NCBI GenBank assembly: GCA_963277665.1
Contig: OY728123.1
Coordinates: 629,236,915 to 629,300,914 of the forward strand
Direction: 5' to 3'
Length of the DNA: 64,000 bases
From: Viscum album
Taxonomy: Eukaryota > Streptophyta > Magnoliopsida > Santalales > Viscaceae
In this document: piece after piece, positions 37,715 through 48,240 of the stretch
Layout of the letters: every line of letters begins with the position of its first letter
Numbering within the stretch: position 1 is the stretch's first letter
Notes under the pieces: model-generated
Database searches by the model: none
The model's input: the letters and a program-made list of their open reading frames with translations, nothing else
What the model was told of the DNA's origin: nothing
Position numbers and translations under genes: made by a program

Positions 37715-40700
37715 AAACCATTAACTAATTCCTACCAAGATGATATATAAGTCTTATTACTATAGAATATGTGAAATCTATGCTAGGATACCATCAATAA
37801 TTATATGAAATAATCTAGGATGCTTTTACTTTTAGATGAATGAATTTGTCCCTAAACATTTGTCAAATATTTCTTCTACTAACATCCAATAATTAATGAG
37901 GCATAATCTAACTAAACAATATAATGATTTGGATTCCACATAACCTCAACCATTCCTTCCAATAATAAGAAGCCAGTTACTAGTATTGGTTCTCTCAAAA
38001 AAAGTATAATATAGTTTTTACCCTTATAGAAATATAATTACAATTAATGAAAATAATTAGTATAAATGAAAAATAAATGTCATATAGTTAGGGGAAAATT
38101 CATATTAAGAGATATCATATAAAACTTCTCTCAAATTCACATGGATATGTACCAAACAAGATCTCCAGTCTCTAACTCAAAATTCTAGTGAAACCTGATT
38201 CATGAAAATAATGACTACCATAGTAGAAAGAAATAATCTTGAAATTTTAAAACTACCTATAAGTACATGCAAAAAAAATAATGGAGTCACATTTCAACTA
38301 GAGAAAACTTTCATGGTATGATCATTTCATACTCATAAGAAAACAATCGAGGTTTTATCACATATAAGAGGTCATAAAGTGCGTTATTTAGACCTATAAA
38401 CTCATTTATATGGTATAAAGGAAAATAGATTTTATGAAAAACAACCATAAAATCATGTCATTTATATAGTTAATTAGTATAATGTTGAATAAAAGGATAT
38501 AACAAGATATCCTCTAATAATGATATGATTCATATTTTAACTTCCCTATGATTACCTATATTCAAAGAGCCTATTGTAGATTTCATGATAGAGGTCGAGA
38601 AATTATGTAGCCTATCCCAATCAAGATGGGGTAGGGAAATATTCCAATTCATCTCACTAAGGTTCACTTCTGGAAATTATCTCTCCATCTATACAATTAT
38701 TAACTGTGGTTATGTGTGTATCATGTCTCATAACTCATATTGGATTGATTGGAATGTAATGTTCTATATAATAATTTAATATATAGAGAATTAGGGGGAA
38801 ATTTTATAATAATTTAAATACATAAATCATAGTCTTCTGACATTACTCTAAGACACAGGTAAAATTTAACACTAAATTATATATCAATAATAGTACAAAA
38901 TGATAGTAATGATATCATTAATGAATTATAACCTACTCATATAAGATAACAGGTTATGATAACCAAGTGATATGTGATCACATAAAGACACATAAATGAT
39001 ACTTTCCTAACCAAATTAGGAAGCTAAAAAAATTAAGGCCTTAAAAACATACATAATTTTTTTCATAATGTAATAGATTTATCCATTTATCATAACAACT
39101 GATAGAATTTTTAAAATCCATTATCAAATTATGAAACCATCTAATTTTTATACTAACCAACATTTTATGATTTTTAGTGAAATATAATGGATACTATTTT
39201 CAAAAATCATGTATATATAACATTACTAGATATATTTTAAATGAAATGAACGTGTATAATTTTAAAAATAAAATGAATTCATATATATAAACTATAGAAT
39301 GTATTATAATTAGTTTTCATTATAAATTTCAAATAAATATAATAATTAAAAAAATTCCTATTAGTATTAAAATGATGCTACAAAAAAAATTCATTTGAAC
39401 TTTTATACAAGGTATTTATTAGAAACATTTGATTTATATCATTAGAAACAAGTAGCTTTGAATTAATATTTTTTGGAAATTAGTTTTAGATGATTCTATA
39501 GAAATTCTTCTGAGTATTAATAAAGTTAAGAAGTATAAACCAATGAAATATAATTAAAGAATCATTTCTCAAAGTCTAATAGAATAATATCATCCCCTCA
39601 AAAATATCAAAGAATAACCCATAATGATTTCCATGAAATCGCATATTTTTGAAAATTCACCACATAGGAAACCAAAATAATTCTGGAAAAATCCATTGTA
39701 AAATATTAAAAAAAAAAATTATTGTCAATGGATAGAAATTTATAATTATATTTTACATAACATGGCCTAAATTAAGGCCAAGAAAGAAGAAAACTATAAA
39801 TAAATCATTGTATATCCACAGTTTTCAAAAAAGGAACAAGAATAAGGAAAACACTCACATAAGATTAATATAACCCAAAAAATAAGGGAATTGTATATAA
39901 GTATGGATTCCACATGGTAGATTCAGAAATTCACAATCACAAAACACATTTATAGAAATGATAGTGGATAAATAAATCTAAGAAATTGATGTTGGATTAG
40001 AGGAGACCATACTATTGAGACCAATATGTGGTGAATTGTATTTATTATTGTGGAATGTCAATATGATGAAGGCATGGATTATATTTTTTATTAAGATAAT
40101 CCTTGATTATTTATAAATAATAAGATCCTATATATTGGGTTATGTTTATTAAATCATGAAGATCGTATAGCATATCATTTAATTTTTTGGGTGAATTAAT
40201 TTCCTTGTATAGTTATTAAAAATTTATTATATTCTTGAAGAAGAATGGGTATTTATAGATTTTGTATTCCATGATTTTTGATATTTTATAAAGAAGATTC
40301 AAATCTAAATAATGTTGGAATTTTAGGGAATTGCATCCATTTGTTTTGGATGAATAATCGAAATAAGATACTAGGAAAATAAGAGAAAGAAATATTTTAT
40401 TACTGAATGGAGAGATTCTATATGGGGTAGGTATTTATGTATGATGTTCGTTGAACTATTATTAAGTGATTAAGATGTGTGTTAATGTAAATTTAGAAGG
40501 TAAATTATTTACAATATGAGAAGTGGGTGATTTTTTATGGGTAAAAAGATGTTGAGATTATGGTTTGGAGGGTATTTAGGTTGATGGAATTTCAATTTTA
40601 TTTTACAATATATTTATATTTTATTTACCTAAGAATATTGTCCAAGATAGGACTAGCCATCGAAACAGGTTAGGATGTAGAATAGGGAAGCCTGGTCTTA

Positions 40701-41099
40701 GGATGGATAATGAGAATATTAGTGGAATTGTGTAGGTATTGTTGGAAATGAGTGTGTAGATCAATCATATTGTATGACAGGTTTACATGGGTGGTGCGTA
40801 GTAGGAGTTTAGTGTATATAGGTTGATTTCACCCATGAGGCATGTTTATGGGAGTGTTCTATGAGCTAACATCAATATCATGGATTATAACTGGTTGATA
40901 TATCATATGCATTTATTAATCAGGGTCAAAACATAATAAAAAATTGATATGGGTTTATAGATATGCACACTAATATTCTATATCTTTAAAACATATACTA
41001 AAAATAAAAATAAAATCTAACATGTCCAATATATTTGATCAATCATTGTGTATCATCATCATCTTTAGAAAAGTAGGGTTTTTGTGTATGTTATATATA
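37715..41099. other. Unassigned AT-rich DNA right of element A
   Basis: This is the continuation of the DNA into which A inserted. No reading frame longer than about 65 codons and no firm protein match were found, apart from the weak integrase-like trace listed separately at 38090-38430. A slightly G-rich patch at 40650-40880 holds no recognisable feature. Confidence 0.5.
38090..38430 (-). pseudogene. Possible integrase C-terminal remnant (Tat-like)
   Basis: On the minus strand a frame reads NNALYDLLYVIKPRLFSYEYEMIIP, partly similar to the ALWAYRT...TPYSLVYGMEAVLP block near the end of Tat-lineage integrases. Further on it reads NFELETGDLVWYIS, resembling the RxFxxGDLVLRxI block. Similarity is limited to a few residues and the frame is not continuous. 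It cannot belong to the minus-strand RT at 10.2-11.2 kb, because integrase should lie on the other side of that RT. Confidence 0.3.
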
Positions 41100-41560
41100 T
41101 GTGGATGACCACAGGGCTTGCATCCTACCACAAGTGGAATAGTGACCATGATCCCTTATAGTATTTGGTCAAGTGACTACAATAATAGTTGGATGATTGA
41201 CTACAAGAACTATCGTGTGACCAACTCTGAAACTTCAACACGTAAAAAATTCTCCTAAAGTGAGTTGAATTACCATAGTAAAATTCAAATTTTCCTAAAT
41301 ATAGAGATGGATTGACCATAGAGGTATTAACCATGAGCCTTTGAGTGACTTTAAGATCTTTACAAGACATGTTAAGTAACTGACAAACTGTATGATTTAT
41401 TAGTTGAACTGACCATGTGAGAATGAGATGCCATTAGTATGTGCCCATAGACTCAACTAACCACAATTTTTCAAGAAACCATAATAACATATACTGATTC
41501 ACAATGAGATGACATATAGTAAGCCTTTTTCCTACTATGAGAGGATAATTTTGAGGTTGT
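41100..41560 (+). repeat. Degenerate TGACCA-rich repeat
   Basis: Variants of GTGACCA, TTGACTA, ATTGACCATA and CTGACCATG recur about a dozen times, every 20 to 60 bases (for example near 41107, 41141, 41171, 41198, 41218, 41311, 41343, 41408 and 41457). Spacing is too irregular to define a unit. It could be an old minisatellite or a decayed LTR. Confidence 0.4.
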
Positions 41561-41819
41561 TGGGTTGCATCTGGTTCTGCATGTCTCGACTTCATACTGA
41601 CATGTAATGAGATCTCAATCTTACAAGTTCAAGGAGATGTTGAGTTACATTTTTAAAAACCTAGTTAATATTAGAATAGATCATTTTCATGACTTATTAA
41701 TATTCATTAATTATATTTTAAAAGGATGTAATAATATTTGGTAATTTCTAAATCAATGGGAAAAAGGTTTATTTCTATCCAAATTGGATTTTCAAGCATT
41801 ATATAATTTTATTTAAAAT

Positions 41820-42472
41820 ATTTATTTCCTAATTATAGACTTTTAGTTTAAAAAATGAAGTAAATTTTGAATTAATCATGTGAAAATTATATTAAGGTAA
41901 ATTTTGGGGTTTTTCTAAAATGTTTTATTTTTCAATGAAGAAAGAAAAATACTAACTTTTATTGAAAGCTGTATTTTCATTCCATGAATTTAAAATATTA
42001 ATTTTTTTAAAATTGTTTCAGTAAAAAAAATTATTAAATTATATTATATTTTTTTCATTTAGGGTATTTTGGATGAAATTTATACTTGATTTTGGAATGA
42101 ACTCATTTTTATACTTAAAAGGTCATTTTTATGAAAAAAAAATTCATCACATTTTCCGAGCTTAATTTTAAATTAAAATATTGAAGTTTTATTAATTATA
42201 TTTGATAAAAATTGATTCCATATTTGGAATAAAAATAGTTAATATTAGGTAAAAAGGTTAAATTAATTTTTTGTCATAATTACAAGTAAAAATTGTATAA
42301 ATATGTTACCATATTTAATGTCAAAACTAGTTTATATAAGGGGTTAAACTGATGAGATAAGGGATACAATGGCCAAAAAACTTATCTAATTTATACTATG
42401 TGGCCATATTTTGACCACATCTCATATATTAGTTTGGAATGGTCCATTTTTTAACCATTTATCATGACTAGG
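41820..42472 (+). repeat. Older C-family LTR fragment, target of element C
   Basis: Aligns with 45730-46260 of the C LTR: GAAAAATACTAAC-TTTTATTGAAAGCTGT parallels GAAAAATACAGGTTTTTATTAAAAACTGT, then TTCATCACAT...TTTTAAATTAAA, then GGGGTTAAACTGATGAGATAAGGG parallels GGGGTTAAACTAAAAACATAAGGGG. It ends at the TGCAACACC start of element C, so C inserted into a relative's LTR. The left edge is approximate. Confidence 0.5.
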
Positions 42473-42533
42473 TGCAACACCCTGAGTTTTTATGAAATAT
42501 TCTTTTTAATAAATTTAATTTCTTCGATAGTTT
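42473..42533 (+). repeat. 5' LTR of element C, first part
   Basis: TGCAACACCCTGAG start, matching the 3' LTR at 53064 (TATAACACCTCAAG). It stops at GATAGTTT, where the CACTA element begins. The last three bases (TTT) are the CACTA target duplication. Confidence 0.8.
42531..42533. repeat. CACTA target-site duplication, left copy
   Basis: TTT before CACTACGGG, repeated at 45203-45205. A 3-bp duplication is the CACTA signature, and the empty site is preserved in the other LTR (GATAGCTTGCGCTACATG near 53119). Confidence 0.75.
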
Positions 42534-42549
42534 CACTACGGGAAAAATA

Positions 42550-42960
42550 GTCTTTTGCGACGGGGTATTTGCGACGGGATTAATTCCCATCGCAAATGGT
42601 CTATCCTAGGGGTTATTTGCGACAGGGGGTTCATCCCGTCGCAAAAGATAATGCGCGCTTTGGCGCGGGATGTGCGCCAAAGCGTGGGAAGGTTATTTGC
42701 GACGGGGGGTCCCCCGTCGCAAATAGTGTGTTGGTCGGAGGGTATTTGCGACAGGACTCATCGCAAATACCGGTGGCGGTGAATGAGTTTTAGCGACGGG
42801 ATGTTGTCCCGTCGCAAAAGGTGTGTCGGTAGGTCACTTTTTACGATAGGACCCGTCGCAAATAACCTTTTAACCACCGCCCATAATTAATGTGGTTGAA
42901 GGTATTTGCGACGGGTCCTGTTGTAAAAGGTACTATTAGCGACGGGAATCCCGTCGATAA
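42550..42960. repeat. Left subterminal TTTGCGACGGG repeats of the CACTA element
   Basis: About 16 copies of TTTGCGACGGG or its complement CCCGTCGCAAA, mostly as inverted pairs 10-25 bp apart. Copies lie near 42553, 42568, 42588, 42617, 42637, 42692, 42711, 42744, 42791, 42806, 42853, 42902 and 42935. Such subterminal arrays bind the element's transposase in the En/Spm family. Most CpGs here are intact. Confidence 0.85.
42656..42684. repeat. Perfect 11-bp GC-rich hairpin
   Basis: CGCTTTGGCGC at 42656-42666 and its exact complement GCGCCAAAGCG at 42674-42684 flank a 7-base loop. It stands between two subterminal repeats and is the most GC-rich spot in the window. Confidence 0.8.
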
Positions 42961-42984
42961 TAGACCTGTCATAACTAATCTAAC

Positions 42985-43047
42985 CTATATATACCCCCCT
43001 CCGTTTTTCTTTCCCTTCCTCTCATTTCTCACTTCCTCTCTCTCACT
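42985..43047 (+). promoter_or_regulatory. Candidate internal promoter of the CACTA element
   Basis: CTATATATACC (42985-42995) is followed 10-50 bases later by a long pyrimidine patch (TTTTCTTTCCCTTCCTCTC and CACTTCCTCTCTCTCAC). TATA plus Y-patch is the usual plant core-promoter layout. The predicted start site is about 43020-43050. A consensus-like splice donor (AAG/GTATTT) lies at 43143/43144. Activity is inferred. Confidence 0.5.
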
Positions 43048-43255
43048 AAACTCGAATTTTAGAGTGAAAATTTCTCTCAGTTAAATTTTTTTTTACGAAG
43101 AAGTTGGGAAGGCGCTTACATCAATAGGAGATCAAGTTTAAAGGTATTTATATTTTATTTAATTTGGTATTTATTTAATTTTTTTATGTTAATTTTAATT
43201 ATTGTTGATTAGTTGTAATTAAATTAGATTTAAATTGTTTTGTTATCTATATTTT

Positions 43256-44319
43256 AGTAATAAATAGTAATAATTAGGAATTAATAGGAATAAATAGAAA
43301 TAAATAGGAATAATTAGTAATAATTAGTAACAAATAGTAATAAATAGGAATAAATAGGAATAAATAGGAATAAATAGTAATAAATAGGAATAAATAGGAA
43401 TAAATAGTAATAAATAGGAATAAATTGTAATAATTAGTAATAATTAGTAATAATTTGTAATAAATAGTAATAATTAGCAATAATTAGCAATAATTGGCAA
43501 TAATTAGGAATAATTAGCAATAATTAGGAATAATTAGGAATAATTAAGAATAATTAAGAATAAATAACAATAATTAGGAATAATTAGGAATAAATAGGAA
43601 TAATTAGTAATAATTAGTAATAATTAGTAATAATTAGTAATAATTAGTAATAAATAGTAATAATTGGTAATAAATAGTAATAAATAGTAATAATTATAAA
43701 TAAATAGGAATAAATAGGAATAAATAGGAATAAATAGGAATAAATAGGAATAAATAGGAATAAATAGGAATAAACAGGAATAAATAAGAATAAATAGGAA
43801 TAAATAGTAATAATTAGTAATAATTAGTAATAATTAGTAATAATTAGTAATAGTTAGTAATAATTAGTAATAATTAGTAACAAATAGTAATAAATAGTTA
43901 GAATTAGTAATAAATAGTTATAAATAGTAGTAAATACTAATAATTAGGAATAAATAGTAATAAATAGTAATAATTAGGAATAATTAGGAATAAATAGTAA
44001 TAATTAGTAATAATTAGGAATAAATAGTAATAAATAGGAATAAATAGGAATAAATAGGAATAATTAGTAATAAATAGTAATAATTTGTAATAATTAGTAA
44101 TAATTAGTAATAAATAGAAATAATTAGTAATAATTAGTAATAATTAGTAATAATTAGTAATAATTAGTAATAATTAGTAATAATTAGTAATAATTAGTAA
44201 TAAATAGTAATAAATAGTAATAATTAGTAATAATTAGTAATAATTATTAACAAATAGTAAAAAATAGTAAAAAATAGTAAAAAATAGTAAAAAATAGTAA
44301 AAAATAGTAATAATTATGA
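43256..44319 (+). repeat. Decamer minisatellite (TAATAAWTAG), about 106 units
   Basis: An uninterrupted array of 10-bp units, mainly TAATAATTAG, TAATAAATAG and GAATAAATAG. Variant types occur in blocks (for example the GAATAAATAG run at 43690-43800 and the TAATAATTAG run at 44110-44200), indicating local duplication. The 10-bp register holds along essentially the whole array, with no visible insertion or deletion that is not a multiple of ten. It has stop codons in every plus frame. It lies between a possible splice donor (43144) and the inverted-repeat region. Confidence 0.95.
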
Positions 44320-44340
44320 AAATTAATAACTTGTAATAAC

Positions 44341-44760
44341 TTGGCACAATTTCTAGTGGATTGACGGAACTCCTTTTTCTCGATGAATCTTCTCCTTTCA
44401 ACTTTCACCGACTCAAAACATTATGAAAAGTATGCTTCTACATATGCACGAGTTCGAATATGAATTCATAGGACCAAATTTTTCATAATGTTTTCAGGCA
44501 GTGACAATTGCAAGAAGATGATTTATCGACGAAAAGGGGGCTCTTTTGTCTGACGGCTCATTTACGAGCAAGTTTCTCACACAGAAATCACAATGAAGAA
44601 TCTGCTCTGAGGTACGCTTATACATTCTTGTATGCACAAGAATGAAAATGTGAACCTATGAGAAGATTATTCATAGTGATTTTAGTGAGATAAATTTGCA
44701 GGTAAATGAGTCGTCGAACAAAAGAGAAGCAACCAATCCACAAAAAATTGTTTCGCCAAA
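44341..44760 (+). ncRNA. Candidate structured transcript: outer stem with two long hairpins
   Basis: Three nested inverted repeats. The outer stem pairs 44341-44372 with 44725-44759 (TTGGC...AATTT...GTGGATTG against its complement). Hairpin 1 pairs 44371-44430 with 44477-44540 at about 80% and has a loop of about 46 nt. Hairpin 2 pairs 44541-44603 with 44661-44726 at about 80% and has a loop of about 57 nt. The loops resemble each other (GTATGCTTCTACAT and GTACGCTTATACATT), so hairpin 2 looks like a diverged duplicate of hairpin 1. No frame stays open. An alternative reading is two short GT-AG introns (44430-44497 and 44612-44701) whose acceptors lie within the 3' arms. Whether it is transcribed is unknown. 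Confidence 0.45.
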
Positions 44761-44829
44761 ATTAGTATTTACGGAAGGATTTTTTGCAATGGGAGCCTGT
44801 GAAAAATAATCTAAATATAATTTTTTATT

Positions 44830-45180
44830 AATAGCATTTTCAATGGTCCCGTCACAAATACTATTTTCAACGGGCCCATCGCAAAAGGTTTTTATATATA
44901 TAATGTATATAATCGAAGGCTTAGTTGTGATGGGGCAGTTTCCCATCACAAATAGTATTTATGATGGGTTATCTCAAAAGGTTTATTTATATATATAATG
45001 TATATAATCGGAGGGTTATTTGCAATGGGGACCTTTCCCATCGCAAATAATTTTTTTGGCGACAGGCCCGTCGTAAAAAATAATATTTTTGACGTCGTTT
45101 TCGGCAATGGGCTATTTGCGACAGGGTCCCATCACTAAAGTCTATTTGTGATGGGATCCCGTCGTAAATAGCTCGTCTCA
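44830..45180. repeat. Right subterminal repeats of the CACTA element (decayed)
   Basis: About a dozen copies of the TTTGCGACGGG/CCCGTCGCAAA motif (for example near 44850, 44877, 44943, 45017, 45038, 45060, 45114, 45145 and 45158). Many have CG changed to TG or CA (TTTGTGATGGG, CCCATCACAAA). A 50-bp stretch with TTTATATATATAATGTATATAATCG occurs twice (44890 and 44984), showing a local duplication of about 95 bp. Confidence 0.8.
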
Positions 45181-46365
45181 AATACCTCTAATTCCAGTAG
45201 TATTTGCACAACATGAAGCAGAGAGTTTTAATAAAACATGACAAAATATTAAAGTAATTTTATTTAATATAATAGTTATCACCTAGCCATTGTAATGGAA
45301 TTTATTAATAGGATTACCTAAATTATGAAAATATATGGTCTATACATGTTTATAAAATGAAATATTTGGTGACTCATTTAATTAAAAATGAAAATAAAAT
45401 AAACCATTTTAAGATAAAGAAAATCATTTTCTGAAAAAATATTTTTATATACACAAATGTATTTTATATCAATAAATTAAATAAATCACTTTTGTTGATT
45501 TATTTTAATTAAATTAATTTTTTATATATTCAATAAAATGTTTATTATTCATCTCATTTTCATTCTAGGCATGAGATAATAATAAATTCAATTATACACT
45601 TAAAAATTGTATTTTTTTATAAAACAAAGTGTTTCCTATTTTGTGAATTTATTATAAAAGTAAATTATTTCCAATTTTAAAAAATTTATTTAATAAAATA
45701 AAATTAATTTTTTAGATCTTAATTTTAAAATTATCTTGGTGTGATTTTCTAAGAAATTTCTAAAAATATATTTTTTTAGTGAATAGTGAAAAATACAGGT
45801 TTTTATTAAAAACTGTCTTTTCATTCACACCATTTACAAGATAAATTTTATTTTAATATGGTTTTAAAAGTAAAAATAGATCATTTTTATTATAAATAAA
45901 TCAAATTATGTTATTTGAATCAATTTAATTTTGAATTTTGATATAAAAACTTTTTAAACATTTGAACATTTTCACTTTGAAAAATAGATTTTTCATCACA
46001 TCTACAGGATTGATTTTAAATTAAATTCTATCACATGTTTGAATTAAATTTTGAAAAATTGATTAAATATTTGTAATAACAATTGATATTACCTAATAAT
46101 TTCAACTTAATTTTTTACTATAATGAATAGTGAAAATAGTAAAAATTAATTACCATGGTTAAGGTTAAAAATGGTTTACTGGGGGTTAAACTAAAAACAT
46201 AAGGGGAAAAATGACCTGGAAATTTTTCAAAACCCCATTTTATGTTTATATTTAGACCTTATCACCCCTAATTATCTAGATGAACTATTTTTTATCCTAT
46301 TGTATTTTAAAAATTGTGGGAACACTTTATTCTTTTTTAAAAGTCCATGTGTATCCTATCCCCAC

Positions 46366-46376
46366 CTTATAAAAGG
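46366..46376 (+). promoter_or_regulatory. TATA box of the 5' LTR of C
   Basis: CTTATAAAAGG followed by CCACCCCCTCTCCTCTC. The 3' LTR has the identical box and CCACCCCCTCTCCTATTCTC at 54280. This is the best preserved stretch between the two LTRs, as expected for a core promoter. Confidence 0.7.
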
Positions 46377-46689
46377 CCACCCCCTCTCCTCTCATCATTG
46401 AAATTTCAAAAAACATTTTTTCAGCCAATATCACCCCCAAATATCTTCCTTACATACCTCCTTGTATTCTAGATTCCTTATGTTTATTATTAATCCCTTA
46501 TAATAAAGTTGTGTAAACCTAAAGAGGTTCCCCAAAGAAGAGGTATAGTCCTTAAACTTGTGTTTTAATTTTATTCCTATAAATCATTAAATTATTTCTA
46601 AAATATTATTATATAATAAAACTAGTTTATCCTATATAATGATATTTTATCATGTTAATGTAATAATTTGTATCTATATCCTCTTCCAT

Positions 46690-48240
46690 CAAAAGGGAAA
46701 CAAAGTCGTTGATCATTTGTATGAAGGACTACCGCCTCACCAACCAATGTCATTCATCTTCTAACACAACCTATCATGGATGGATATAATGATTAATTTA
46801 ATATTTATATAAGTTAATTATGATATTATTATACTTATTTAATTATAATATCACATCTCCATTTTTACATTCCAAAATTTTGTAAAATAATAATGTTGCT
46901 TGTGTATATGGAGAACCACCAACTCATGAACTGATATGATTTGTTTGACATTTATGTTTTACATGGATAGTAATAAAGATATGTCAAATGAATATATACT
47001 ATATTTTTAACATAATTATTATTATATAATTATCATATTTCATATACCATCTTACAATTCATTGTGTGGGGGATATGATAATGTTGCCCGTGTGTACGGT
47101 GGACTACCGTCTCACGAAGCGATGTGATTCATTTTTCATTAATTGTTTTTAGGGAAGGTAATATGGATAATGTTAATAAATATATGAATTATATATTTAT
47201 CATAATGATATAATAAAAGTTGAATTAATTTTTACCTTTCTTTTGGCCCATTAGTTAAAAAATGGAAAAAACGTTCATGTGCACGTATAGTCAACCATCT
47301 CAACAAATGATGTATTTTAATTCATATCTATAAATTTTATGGATTAAAATAAATATACATATGTGATATTTATATATTTTTTTAAATTATGGATAATAAG
47401 GAACAATGATCAATGTAAAATGATCGGGAATACCAAATCAAAACATATATGAAAAAAGTAGTTATTACCTGAAATGTGATTTTAACAAGGACTTGTTAAT
47501 AAAATGGAAATAAAGGTAATAAGTAAATAATATGTGGTATTATATATATAATTATGGTTCTTTAATACATTTATAATAAACATATATTTATTATACATGA
47601 TGATCTAATGTGTATGAATGAATTTTAGGCTTACAGTAAGGGATTTCCGCCTCACGATTATTTTTTGTGAGACACATGTCATATTTACCATGTGTTTTTT
47701 AATGTGGTTTATATACTAAAAAAATATTTACTTTATGATTATTTTACTAAAAATTATTGATATTCTAATATCTCTTGTATGATCTATCTTTCATGGGGTT
47801 TACATTTCAAAGGTTTCTAAAGCGGTAATGGATGTACCATCTCACTTTTATATTTGTGGGATATATTCCATATTCACAAATTATTTCTTATATGTGGTGT
47901 ATATACTAACCAAGAATGTATTTTATGTTTTTTATCATGAAAAATATGGTTATTTAGATATCAATTTTAAAATATCTCTTTTATAGGGTTTATAGTTCAA
48001 AAGATACAAAAGAGATAAGGTATTTTTGTCTCAATTTTCATTCTTTGAGACATATGTTATATTTTACACTTATCTTATTTTATGAGGTTTGTATACATCC
48101 AATTTGAAAATTAATATCATTAATTTATTTATTTTCATAATATGATAAGTTGTATTTAATATTATTTTTTCATGGGGCTTACAATTCAATGTTACCAAAG
48201 TGGTAATGGTTTTGTTGTAAAATCTCATCATTTATAGGGA
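46690..48240 (+). repeat. About nine-unit, 187-bp-spaced lattice in the 5' LTR of C
   Basis: A CTCAC-type anchor recurs at 46740, 46926, 47115, 47302, about 47480 (weak), 47655, 47845, 48034 and about 48229, giving spacings of 186-195. The first four to five units share GTACGG-GACTACCG-CTCACGAA---ATGTGATTCAT. The later units share GTTTA-ATTCAAAG-TACCAAAG-GGTAATG. Each unit has a short inverted repeat (TCAC...GTGA or variants). The same lattice is in the 3' LTR at 54610-56190. Confidence 0.75.

Larger units (their letters stand above)
42534..45202. mobile_element. Non-autonomous CACTA (En/Spm-type) DNA transposon, 2.67 kb
   Basis: The left end is CACTACGGGAAAAATAG. The right end read inward is TACTACTGGAATTAGAG, a matching terminal inverted repeat with the first C changed to T. 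Both ends carry many subterminal copies of TTTGCGACGGG in inverted pairs. No transposase frame is present, so it would depend on a related CACTA source. The interior is unusual: TATA box, pyrimidine patch, 1.06 kb of decamer repeat, and a 420-bp region of long inverted repeats. It is CpG-rich at the left end, unlike everything around it. It inserted after C had, because the 3' LTR of C has the empty site. Confidence 0.9.

Noticed and set aside
38585..38779. 64-codon plus-strand frame as a host gene
   Set aside because: No motif, no homologous text that I recognise, and it sits among transposon debris.
43274..43480. Open minus-strand frame of 68 codons within the decamer array
   Set aside because: It is the translation of a 10-bp repeat (Leu, Ile, Tyr, Phe periodic text) and has no independent support.
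43256..44319. Decamer array considered as CRISPR-like or as centromeric satellite
   Set aside because: There are no spacers between repeats, the units are 10 bp rather than nucleosome-sized, and the array lies within a transposon.
42534..45202. Search for a CACTA transposase or second ORF
   Set aside because: Every frame is short. The 75-codon frames at 42555-42793 are translations of the subterminal GCGACGGG repeats.
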